Below are positions 36,849 to 45,053 of a stretch of DNA of 64,000 nt, in pieces. Made by a program: the position numbers and the translations under genes. The notes under the pieces are model-generated. The model ran no database searches, was not told where the DNA came from, and was given only the letters and a program-made list of their open reading frames with translations. The stretch covers positions 1-64,000 of the forward strand of contig NZ_BAAAHE010000006.1 of assembly GCF_039525035.1 (NCBI RefSeq), read 5' to 3'. Numbering within the stretch: position 1 is the stretch's first letter; the number at the start of each line of letters is the position of its first letter. Source of the stretch: Sporichthya brevicatena. Lineage in GTDB: Bacteria > Actinomycetota > Actinomycetes > Sporichthyales > Sporichthyaceae.

Positions 36849-38480
36849 ATGGCTGCTGAACCCGCACTGGAGACCGACCTCCCCGCGTCTCCCCCTGAGG
36901 ACCACACGAACGCGATCGACATCCACACCACGGCGGGCAAACTCGCCGACCTCGCGATGCGCGAGGAGGAGGCCATCCACGCGGCTTCCGCCCGGGCGGT
37001 GGAGAAGCAGCACGCCAAGGGCAAGATGACCGCCCGCGAGCGGATCGCCGCCCTCCTCGACGAGGGCTCGTTCGTCGAGATGGACGAGTTCGCGCGGCAC
37101 CGGTCCACCGCGTTCGGGCTGGAGAAGACCCGCCCCTACGGCGACGGCGTCGTCACCGGCTACGGCACGATCGACGGCCGTCAGGTCTGCGTCTTCAGCC
37201 AGGACTTCGCCATCTTCGGCGGGTCGCTCGGCGAGGTCTACGGCGAGAAGATCTGCAAGGTCATGGACCTGGCGATCAAGACCGGGTGCCCGATCATCGG
37301 CATCAACGAGGGCGCCGGCGCCCGCATCCAGGAGGGTGTGGTCTCGCTCGGTCTCTACGGCGAGATCTTCAAGCGCAATGCGCACGCCTCGGGCGTCGTC
37401 CCCCAGATCTCGCTGATCATGGGCACCTGCGCCGGTGGGCACGTCTACTCCCCCGCGCTGACCGACTTCATCGTGATGGTCGACCAGACCTCGCACATGT
37501 TCATCACCGGCCCGGAGGTCATCAAGACCGTCACCGGTGAGGAGGTCTCCTTCGAGGACCTCGGCGGCGCGCGCGCCCACAACACCAAGAGCGGCAACGC
37601 CCACTACATGGGCGCCGACGAGGAGGACGCGCTCGAGTACGTCAAGGCGCTCCTGAGCTACCTGCCGAGCAACAACCTCTCGGACCCGCCGGCCTACGCG
37701 TCGGACGCGGACCTGGAGATCAACGAGGACGATCTGACGCTCGACACGATCATCCCGGACTCGGCGAACACGCCCTACGACATGCACACCGTCATCGAGA
37801 AGGTCCTCGACGACGGCGAGTTCCTCGAGGTCCAGCCGATGTTCGCGCCGAACATCATCGTCGGCTTCGGTCGCGTCGACGGCCGCAGCGTCGGCATCGT
37901 CGCGAACCAGCCGATGCAGTTCGCCGGCTGCCTCGACATCGACGCCTCCGAGAAGGCCGCGCGCTTCGTGCGGACCTGCGACGCGTTCAACGTCCCGATC
38001 CTCACCTTCGTCGACGTCCCGGGCTTCCTCCCCGGCACCGGCCAGGAGTGGGACGGCATCATCCGCCGCGGCGCGAAGCTCATCTACGCCTACGTCGAGG
38101 CCACGGTCCCGAAGGTCACGGTCATCACGCGCAAGGCCTACGGCGGCGCCTACGACGTCATGGGCTCCAAGCACCTCGGTGCGGACCTGAACTTCGCGTG
38201 GCCGACCGCGCAGATCGCCGTCATGGGCGCGCAGGGTGCGGTGAACATCCTGTACCGCAAGGAACTCGCGGCCGCCGAGGACCCGGACGCCCGCCGCCAG
38301 GAGCTCATCACCGAGTACGAGGACACCCTCGCCAACCCGTACATCGCAGCCAGCCGCGGGTACGTGGACTCGGTGATCCCCCCGTCGCAGACCCGCGTCC
38401 AGGTCATCAAGGCCCTGCGGGCGCTCAAGGACAAGCGCGAGACGCTGCCGCCGAAGAAGCACGGGAACATCCCGCTGTGA
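36849..38480 (+). CDS. accD5: Acyl-CoA carboxylase beta subunit (propionyl-CoA carboxylase type)
   Basis: A 543-residue carboxyltransferase with the two crotonase-like halves. The N-half has [20 protein letters not shown] and [18 protein letters not shown]; the C-half has [20 protein letters not shown] and [18 protein letters not shown]. Neighbours (birA, PH protein, then accE) match the mycobacterial accD5 locus, so propionyl-CoA and possibly acetyl-CoA carboxylation with AccA3 is expected. The stop overlaps the accE start by 4 bases. Confidence 0.93.
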   Translation: MAAEPALETDLPASPPEDHTNAIDIHTTAGKLADLAMREEEAIHAASARAVEKQHAKGKMTARERIAALLDEGSFVEMDEFARHRSTAFGLEKTRPYGDGVVTGYGTIDGRQVCVFSQDFAIFGGSLGEVYGEKICKVMDLAIKTGCPIIGINEGAGARIQEGVVSLGLYGEIFKRNAHASGVVPQISLIMGTCAGGHVYSPALTDFIVMVDQTSHMFITGPEVIKTVTGEEVSFEDLGGARAHNTKSGNAHYMGADEEDALEYVKALLSYLPSNNLSDPPAYASDADLEINEDDLTLDTIIPDSANTPYDMHTVIEKVLDDGEFLEVQPMFAPNIIVGFGRVDGRSVGIVANQPMQFAGCLDIDASEKAARFVRTCDAFNVPILTFVDVPGFLPGTGQEWDGIIRRGAKLIYAYVEATVPKVTVITRKAYGGAYDVMGSKHLGADLNFAWPTAQIAVMGAQGAVNILYRKELAAAEDPDARRQELITEYEDTLANPYIAASRGYVDSVIPPSQTRVQVIKALRALKDKRETLPPKKHGNIPL

Positions 38481-38731
38481 CGGACCAGCAGAAGGACCAG
38501 CCGAAGGACCAGCAGGACGAGACCCCGCAGCGGCCGTTGCTGCGGGTGGTCCGCGGCGAGCCGGACGACGCCGAGCTCGCCGCGCTGATCGCGGTCGTCT
38601 CCGCCCGGGCCGCCGCTCCGGCGGAGGAGCCCGCGCCGGAGCCGAACGCGTGGACCGACCGGACCCGCCTGGTCCGGCACCCGCTCCCCCACGGCCCCGG
38701 CGCCTGGCGCGCCTCGGCCTGGCGGAGCTGA
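38477..38731 (+). CDS. accE5: Acyl-CoA carboxylase epsilon subunit
   Basis: An 84-residue protein with a Gln/Asp/Lys-rich N-terminus followed by the epsilon-subunit core [20 protein letters not shown]. The C-terminus ends in ...[12 protein letters not shown], the usual Trp-containing tail. The GTG start lies inside the accD5 stop (GTGA). In actinobacteria this subunit stabilises or stimulates the AccA3-AccD5 complex. Confidence 0.9.
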   Translation: MTDQQKDQPKDQQDETPQRPLLRVVRGEPDDAELAALIAVVSARAAAPAEEPAPEPNAWTDRTRLVRHPLPHGPGAWRASAWRS

Positions 38732-38767
38732 GCACCCGCGGCAACCCGAGACAGCCGGAGATAGGGA

Positions 38768-38800
38768 GTCGGCGGCCCTGAGATGGGGAATTCCGCCGAC
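38768..38800 (+). terminator. Hairpin downstream of accE5
   Basis: GTCGGCGG (38768-38775) pairs with CCGCCGAC (38793-38800) across a 17-base loop. It lies 37 bases after the accE5 stop and could end the carboxylase transcript. A second 7-bp stem, TGGTGTC/GACACCA (38832-38838 with 38849-38855), lies just before the ribosome binding site of the next gene. Confidence 0.4.
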
Positions 38801-38875
38801 GCGGGGGCAGGGCCGGCGTTCGTAGCTTCGGTGGTGTCAGCACGACCCGACACCAACCCAAGGAGCACAGCGCAA

Positions 38876-39151
38876 ATGGCCACCTTCCTGATCGAGCGGA
38901 CTGTCCCCGGCGCCTCCCAGCTCACCGCCGCCCAGCTTCGCGACATCTCCTGCAACTCGAACAAGGTCGTCGACGGCCTCGGGGTCGCCTACACCTGGAA
39001 GCACAGCTACGTCGCCGGCGACAAGATCTACTGCGTCCACGAGACCGACGACGTCGAGACCGTGCTGGAGCACGGCCGTCGCGGCGGTTTCCCGGTGGAC
39101 ATGGCGAACCCGATCGTCGCGGTCTTCGGCCCGGAGACCGCCGACTCCTGA
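38876..39151 (+). CDS. DUF4242 domain protein
   Basis: A 91-residue protein of the DUF4242 family: ATFLIERTVPGASQLTAAQL at the N-terminus, then a beta segment AYTWKHSYVAGDKIYCVHET and FPVDMANPIVAVFGPETA. The family is thought to form ferredoxin-like dimers and some members bind nickel, but the role is not established. AAGGAG is 9 bases upstream of the ATG. It is convergent with the frameshifted LuxR-family regulator gene. Confidence 0.85.
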   Translation: MATFLIERTVPGASQLTAAQLRDISCNSNKVVDGLGVAYTWKHSYVAGDKIYCVHETDDVETVLEHGRRGGFPVDMANPIVAVFGPETADS

Positions 39152-39179
39152 CCGCCGCGAACCCCGCCGGCAGCGTGAC

Positions 39180-41712
39180 CTACAGGCCGAGCTTGCGGGC
39201 CGCCGCGGCGGCCTCACCCCGCGAGCGCACGTCGAGCTTCCCGAGGATCGCCGACACGTGGTGGTCGGCGGTCTTCGGGGAGATCACCAGCCGGGCGGCG
39301 ATGTCCGCGTTGCTCAGCCCCTCGGCGAGCAGCGCGAGCACCTCAAGCTGACGTGACGTCAGACCAATCGGGTTCTCCCGCGTCGCGGGTGAGGCCCCAC
39401 GCGGGACACCGCTGACCCCGGCCTCCCGCAGCCGGGCCCGGAACCGGGCCGCGACCCCACGGGCGCCCAGCTCGTCCAGCGTGGCGAGCGCCGCCAGCAG
39501 GGCGGGAGGCGACCCGTCGTCCCACCCGGCGAGGGCTTCCTCGTAGGGCTGCGGTCCGTGCGACGGCAGCGGCTCCGGCCGGACGCGGTCCGCCTCCGGC
39601 TGCACCCCGTCGGCGGCCAGCCGCCACATCCACCAGCGGAACGAACGCTCGGTGTGCTCCCGACCGGGCAGGCTCGCCGCGGCCAGGGCGGCGATGGCGT
39701 CCTGTTCCAGCCGCGGGTCGGGGACCCGGGTGAGCCAGGCCTGCTCGGCCAGCGCCCCGGCCGCGATCATCCACTTGTCGGCCTGGCCGAACCGGTCGGC
39801 GAGCGCCCAGAGCTCGTCCAGCTGCGGGTTCACCGGCGATGCCTCCCGGCGCGCGGCCAGCAGACCGAGCACCAGGTGGGCCCAGAACCGGCCCAGCGGC
39901 AGGTCGCCGGTCGCGAGCACGGCGTGAGCGTCCCGCTCGGCCTCGGCCCAGCGGCCCTGGAGCAGGTAGAGGCGGGCCCGGGTCCCCCGCTGCCACATCG
40001 AGCAGATCGTGATCGCCCGTTCCTCGCTGAACGGGATCGCCTCGGCGAGGACGGCCTCGGCGTCGGCCCACCGACCCTGCTCGACGTCCATGTGCGCGAG
40101 GTTGCTCATCGCGCCGGTGGCGAGCTCGTCCCGGCGACCCTGGAGCCCGGCGTCCCGGGCCGCGAAGAGGTCCGCGCGGCCGCCGGGATCGCCGCCCAGC
40201 AGCCGGGCCACCCCGAGGCCGACACCGGCGTTGCCCCGGAGCACCGGGTCCGCGCCGAGCGCGTCCGCGATGTCCTGCGCGCGCGTCCCCGCCGTCAGCG
40301 CGGCCTCCGTCTCGCCGCGGTGCACGGCGAGGTAGGCGGAGTTGGCGAGCGCGAATCCGAACTCACGCTGGTCCCCCGCCCGCTCGAGGATCGCCATCGA
40401 CTCCCGCTCGTGCCGGGCGGCGGCCGAGGAGTCGGCGGCGTACCAGGAGAACGCCGACAGGATGCGGTGCGCACTGCCGACCGCCACGTCGTCGGCGAGC
40501 GCCCGGCGCAGTTCGAGCGCCTCGGCGCGCACGGCGATCGCGCGATCGAGCCGCTCGGTGAAGTAGAGCTCGTCGGCGAGCGCCTCCAGCAGCTCCGCCC
40601 GGCGAGCGGTGTCCACCCCGCCCTGAGACAGCGTCAGTTCGTACCAGGCGACGGCCTCCCGATGCGCGCCGGAGCGCGCGGACTCGGCGGCGGCGACGGG
40701 CGCGTAGGTCCGCACGCGCTCGACGTCCCCCGCCGCGGCGGCGTGGTGGGCCAGCACCGCCGACTCGGCCCCGAGCTCCTCCAGCGCCGACACCATGGCG
40801 GCATGGAGCCCCGGCTCGACGCCCGGCGCGGCCGCCGCGAGCACCGTCGAGCGGGCGATCTCGTGCCGGAAGGCGACGCCCGTGCCGCGCGGGTCGACGA
40901 GGCCGGTGGCGATCAGCGCCTCGACCACGTCCGACCCCACGCCGAGCGCCGCGAGCAGGTCGGCGCCCACCCCGTCCGGCGCGCACGAGAGCAGCTCCAG
41001 CGACCGCCGGGCCGGACCCGGCAGCGTCGCGGCCCGGGCCAGCACCGCGTCGCGGACGCTGTCGGGGATCGGCGAGGACGGGTCGGTCGCGATCTGGGAG
41101 ACGAAGAACGGGTTGCCCCCCGTGCGCCGGTGCACGTCGGCGGGGTCCGGACCGCGGCCGTCGAGCAGCTCGGTGACCGCGGCGAGGCTCAACGGGGCCA
41201 GCTGCAGCCGCCGTGTGTCCGGGACCGTCACGAGGTCACCGAGGACCGGCCCGAGCGGGTGGTCCGGACCGACCGCGTCCGCGGTAGCTCACGACCATCA
41301 GGGACGGCGTGCCCGCGATCCGGCGGGCGAGAAAGCGCACCAGGTCCGCGGTGGCCTCGTCCGCCCAGTGCAGGTCCTCGACGATCAGCGTCCGCGGGCG
41401 GTCCCGGAGCGCCGCGAGGACGGCCGCGAAGACCTCGTGCTGCGGGGCGCCCTCCCGGAGCAGGTCGGGCAGCGGCGCGCCCAGGTCGACGGCGACGTCC
41501 CGCAGCGGACCCAGCGGACGCGGGGTGCTGAGCGCGTCGCACATGCCCCACAACGGCGGCTCGCGCAGGGCGCTCGCGAACGCTCGGAGCAGCACCGTCT
41601 TCCCGATGCCCGGCTCGCCCGCCAGCAGCACCAGACTGCCGTCGCCCGCCACCGCACGCCGGGCCCGTTCGGTGAGCACGTCGAGGGGGTGCTCGCGCTC
41701 CAGGAGCCGCAC
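39180..41712 (-). pseudogene. LuxR-family ATP-binding (LAL) regulator, frameshifted
   Basis: The ORF is broken in two. The N-terminal part (to about 41280) has a P-loop LLAGEPGIGKTVLL and Walker B-like LIVEDLHWADE. The C-terminal part (683 residues) has TPR-like helices and a LuxR helix-turn-helix, TSRQLEVLALLAEGLSNADI and SPKTADHHVSAILGKLDVRS. The reading frames meet at SYR(D)AVGPDHPLGPVLGDLVT if one extra base at 41279-41280 (GTCCGCGG for GTCGCGG) is removed. The full protein would be about 844 residues. The break may be a real inactivation or a sequence error. Start chosen at GTG 41712. Confidence 0.82.
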
Positions 41713-41789
41713 CGGCTCAGCGTACGGCCGCGCCTCCCCGTACGGCAGTCGCCAACTTTCGGCGACATGTCCACCGGTGCCGGCCGAAC

Positions 41790-41803
41790 TAGGCTCCGGC
41801 CCC
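41790..41803 (+). promoter_or_regulatory. Leaderless promoter -10 box of the HAD gene
   Basis: TAGGCT at 41790-41795 lies 8 bases before the ATG at 41804. No Shine-Dalgarno sequence is present between them. Confidence 0.5.
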
Positions 41804-42496
41804 ATGACCGCTGCGCCCGGACCGTCCCGCCCCGCCGCCGTCGCGTTCGACGTCGTCGAGACCCTGATCGCCCTCGAACCGCTCGGGGAGCGATTCGAGA
41901 AGGTGGGCCTGCCGGCCCACAGCGTGCGGGAGTTCTTCCCCCGGACCCTGCTCTACGGCGTCGGGCTGAACGTGACCGGGGACTACGTCCCGTTCCCCGT
42001 CGCCGCCGCGGCGGCGGTGCGCACCATTGCGCGGCACTCGCTGACGCCGGATCAGGTCGACTACGTCGTCTCGGGAATGCGCGAGCTCCCGGCGCACCCC
42101 GACGTCGAGCCGGCCATGCGGGTCCTGAACGAGGCCGGCATCCGGGTGACGTGCCTGACCAACGGCGCGCCCGAGGTGGTGGAGGCGTTCCTCGCCCGCA
42201 ACGGGCTGGACCCCCTGGTCGAGAAGGTGATGACGACCTCGGAGCTCCAGTCCTGGAAGCCGCCGGCGAAGGTGTACCTCCACGCCGCGTCGGAGCTGAA
42301 GCTGCCGCCCGAGCGGGTCTGCCTGGTCGCCTGCCACGCCTGGGACTGCCACGGTGCCAAACGCGCCGGGTTGATGGCCGGCTGGGTCGCCCGGGCCGAG
42401 GGCGGCTACGACGAGATCTTCGCCCCCGCCGACGTCCGCGGGGACGACCTCGTGGCGGTCGCCCGCGGGCTGGCGGAACTGCCGTCATCGGACTGA
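41804..42496 (+). CDS. Haloacid dehalogenase-like hydrolase (type II)
   Basis: A 230-residue HAD enzyme. Motif I is VAFDVVETLI near residue 13; the usual DxDxT is changed to DVVET, as in type II haloacid dehalogenase-like proteins. Motif II is CLTNGAPE, motif III is the Lys in LQSWKPPAKVY, and motif IV is the CHAWDCHGAKRAGL region. The substrate cannot be assigned; dehalogenation is only a family label. It begins with a leaderless-type promoter and precedes the first glycosyltransferase. Confidence 0.82.
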   Translation: MTAAPGPSRPAAVAFDVVETLIALEPLGERFEKVGLPAHSVREFFPRTLLYGVGLNVTGDYVPFPVAAAAAVRTIARHSLTPDQVDYVVSGMRELPAHPDVEPAMRVLNEAGIRVTCLTNGAPEVVEAFLARNGLDPLVEKVMTTSELQSWKPPAKVYLHAASELKLPPERVCLVACHAWDCHGAKRAGLMAGWVARAEGGYDEIFAPADVRGDDLVAVARGLAELPSSD

Positions 42497-42520
42497 CGCA
42501 CACGCGTCATGCCGACGCCC

Positions 42521-42533
42521 TAGGCTGCGGCGC
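42521..42533 (+). promoter_or_regulatory. Leaderless promoter -10 box of glycosyltransferase 1
   Basis: TAGGCT at 42521-42526 lies 7 bases before the ATG at 42534, again without a Shine-Dalgarno sequence. Confidence 0.5.
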
Positions 42534-45053
42534 ATGGGGGACGTGGGGCGCTCACGGCGGCCGGCGCGCCGCAGCCCGGCCGAGTGGGGGCCGGAGGGCG
42601 AGCGCTTCCTCGCCGACGTCTCCCGGCGCCTCGACGCGCTCGGTCCGACGACGCTGGAGCGGCAGGCCCTGCGCATCCGCAACTACGAGATGCGCCACCT
42701 GTTCGCCGGCCGCGCGACCGGCGGGAAGCTGAGCTACGACGGCCTCGTCGGGCACCTGCGCCGCGCCGCGATCGGGTCCCGCGACCTCGCCGACGGGCTC
42801 CCCCGGCTGGTGCCGCGGTGGACCTACGCCCTCGCCCGCGTCGTGGGCCTGCAGCACCTCGAACCGGACGACGCCCTGATGTCGGCGCGGCTCCTCGGCG
42901 CGCTGTGGGAGCAGTCGGGCGCGGACGCCATCACGCCCGAGCACCAGAACTTCGCCGCCCAGCAGCTGTTCACGGCCGGGGCGCACGACACCCTGCGCCG
43001 CGCGCTCAAGAGCTTCCGGGCGCTCACGCCGGCGCAGCGCCTCGCGCTGACCGCCGACCTGCGCAACCCCGCCATCTCCCGCACCGGGGACGACGCCGCG
43101 TGGCACGCCACCGTGCGGGAGATCTTCGCCGCCGCCCGCCTGGAACCCGTCCGGCTCGGGGGCGACGGGGCGACCCGGTTCGACCGGCTGACGTGCGACC
43201 TCCCGGCCGGCACCGTCTCCGGCCCGCTGGTGAGCGTCATCCTCACCTGCTTCCGCCCCGGGCCGGAGCTGTTGTCCTCGGCGCGGTCGATCCTGAACCA
43301 GACCTGGGCCGACCTCGAACTGCTCGTCGTCGACGACGCGTCACCCGCCGAGTTCGACCCGGTGCTCGAGGAGTGCGCCGGGCTCGACCCCCGGGTGCGG
43401 GTGATCCGCCTGCCGGTCAACGGCGGCACGTACGTCGCCCGCAACGCCGGGCTCGACGAGGCGCGGGGCGACTACGTCACCGGCCAGGACGACGACGACT
43501 GGTCGCACCCCCGCCGGATCGAGTGGCAGATCGCCCCGCTGCTCGGCGACGCGAGCCTGCGGGGCACGCGCACCCAGTGCTTCCGCGTCTCGCCGCACGT
43601 CGGGTTCACCCGGCCGGGCCAGGAGCCTCGGTCGGCAGCCGGGTCCTCGCTGATGTTCGGACGGGCGGAGGCACTGGCCACCGCCGGCTACTTCGACCGC
43701 GTGCGCAAGGCCGCGGACACCGAGTACCTGCTGCGGCTCACCCACGGGCACCCCGAGTCGGTCCTCGACCTCGACGCGCCGCTCTCGTTCGTCCGCGTCG
43801 GGTCGAGCACGCTCTCGGCCGGCGAGTTCACCGTCGGCTGGCTGGCCGAGGCGCGCCGGGATTACCGCCTGCACTACGGGCACTGGCACCGGCAGCTGGC
43901 CGTAGGCGAACCCGCGCGGCTGCCCCGCGAGCCGGCCACCCGGCCGTTCCCGGCACCCGCCGCGTTCTGCCGCGGCATCCCGAACGCACCCGAGCCCCCG
44001 GACCGGTACGACGTCGTGATCCTCGGCGAGTGGCAGAGCCGGGGCGGACCGTCGCCGGCGCTGCTCGACGAGGCCCGGGCCCTGGTGGCCGGCGGCCTGC
44101 GGGTCGGCGTCGCGCACGTCGAACCGGTGGCGCCCGCCGCGGAGGCGCCGCGCGACTCGTTGGGCGACCTGCTCGACCTCGCGGCCGCCGGCGCCCTCGA
44201 CCTCGTGCAGCTCGACTCGGGCCTGTCCGCCGGCCTGCTGCTGGTCCGCTGCACCGCGGCCCTGCCCTTCCTGCCGACGGTGCCGGCCGACCTCGACGTC
44301 GACCGTGTCGTCATCGTCGCCGACGAACCGCCGCACGACCCGGTCACCGGGCTGCGCTACCTCGTCCCCGCGTGCACGGCCGCGGTCCGCGACCGGTTCG
44401 GCGTCACCCCGACGTGGGCACCGATCGACCCGCGCGTCCGGGTGGCGCTGGCGCCGCACGTCGACGTCGAGCGGTTGGAGCCGCGCGACCTCGGCTGGGC
44501 GGTGGACCCGTCGCGGGCCGTGCTGCCGCGCCCGGCCCGGCGCAACCTCCGCCCCGTGCTGGGCTGGAACCCCGACCCCACCGGCGAGTGGCCGGAGCAA
44601 CGCGCCGACCTGCTGGCCGCCTACCCGCGCGACGACGAGTTCGACGTGCGCATCCGCGGGAACGCCGACGCCGTCGCGAAGCTCGTCGGTCGGGTCCCGC
44701 CGCGGTGGGTGGTGTTCACGCGCGACGAGATCGCCGTGCAGCCGTTCCTGCGCGGCCTCGACTTCTACGTGCACGCGGCACCGGCGCTCACCGCGCAGAC
44801 GGCGCGCAGCGTCCTCGACGCCGTCGCGCTGGGGTGCCTGGCTGTGCTCTCGCCGGAGCTCGAGCCGACGTTCGGCCCGATCGCCGAGTACGCGACGCCG
44901 GACCAGGTGCGCGCCACCGTGCGCCGCTGGGCCGCCGACCCGGTGGCCCTGGCCGCCCGGGTCGCGGAGGCGAAGGTCGCGCTGCTGGACCGGTTCGGCC
45001 CACCCGCCTACGTCGCGGCGGTCCGCGCGTTGCTGGCGCCTGCGAGGGCGTGA
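42534..45053 (+). CDS. Two-domain glycosyltransferase 1 (GT2 plus GT-B-like)
   Basis: An 839-residue protein. Residues about 1-220 are a helical region shared with the paralogue. Residues about 225-420 are a GT-A glycosyltransferase family 2 domain: LVSVILTCFRPGPELLSSAR, LLVVDDASP (nucleotide-binding Asp), NGGTYVARNAGLDEARGDYV and QDDDDWSHP as the DxD-type metal site. The last 350 residues resemble a GT-B half, with FYVHAAPALTAQTARSVLDA and GCLAVLSPELEPTFG. It probably builds a cell-surface glycan. It overlaps its paralogue on the other strand by 46 bases at the 3' ends. Confidence 0.82.
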   Translation: MGDVGRSRRPARRSPAEWGPEGERFLADVSRRLDALGPTTLERQALRIRNYEMRHLFAGRATGGKLSYDGLVGHLRRAAIGSRDLADGLPRLVPRWTYALARVVGLQHLEPDDALMSARLLGALWEQSGADAITPEHQNFAAQQLFTAGAHDTLRRALKSFRALTPAQRLALTADLRNPAISRTGDDAAWHATVREIFAAARLEPVRLGGDGATRFDRLTCDLPAGTVSGPLVSVILTCFRPGPELLSSARSILNQTWADLELLVVDDASPAEFDPVLEECAGLDPRVRVIRLPVNGGTYVARNAGLDEARGDYVTGQDDDDWSHPRRIEWQIAPLLGDASLRGTRTQCFRVSPHVGFTRPGQEPRSAAGSSLMFGRAEALATAGYFDRVRKAADTEYLLRLTHGHPESVLDLDAPLSFVRVGSSTLSAGEFTVGWLAEARRDYRLHYGHWHRQLAVGEPARLPREPATRPFPAPAAFCRGIPNAPEPPDRYDVVILGEWQSRGGPSPALLDEARALVAGGLRVGVAHVEPVAPAAEAPRDSLGDLLDLAAAGALDLVQLDSGLSAGLLLVRCTAALPFLPTVPADLDVDRVVIVADEPPHDPVTGLRYLVPACTAAVRDRFGVTPTWAPIDPRVRVALAPHVDVERLEPRDLGWAVDPSRAVLPRPARRNLRPVLGWNPDPTGEWPEQRADLLAAYPRDDEFDVRIRGNADAVAKLVGRVPPRWVVFTRDEIAVQPFLRGLDFYVHAAPALTAQTARSVLDAVALGCLAVLSPELEPTFGPIAEYATPDQVRATVRRWAADPVALAARVAEAKVALLDRFGPPAYVAAVRALLAPARA

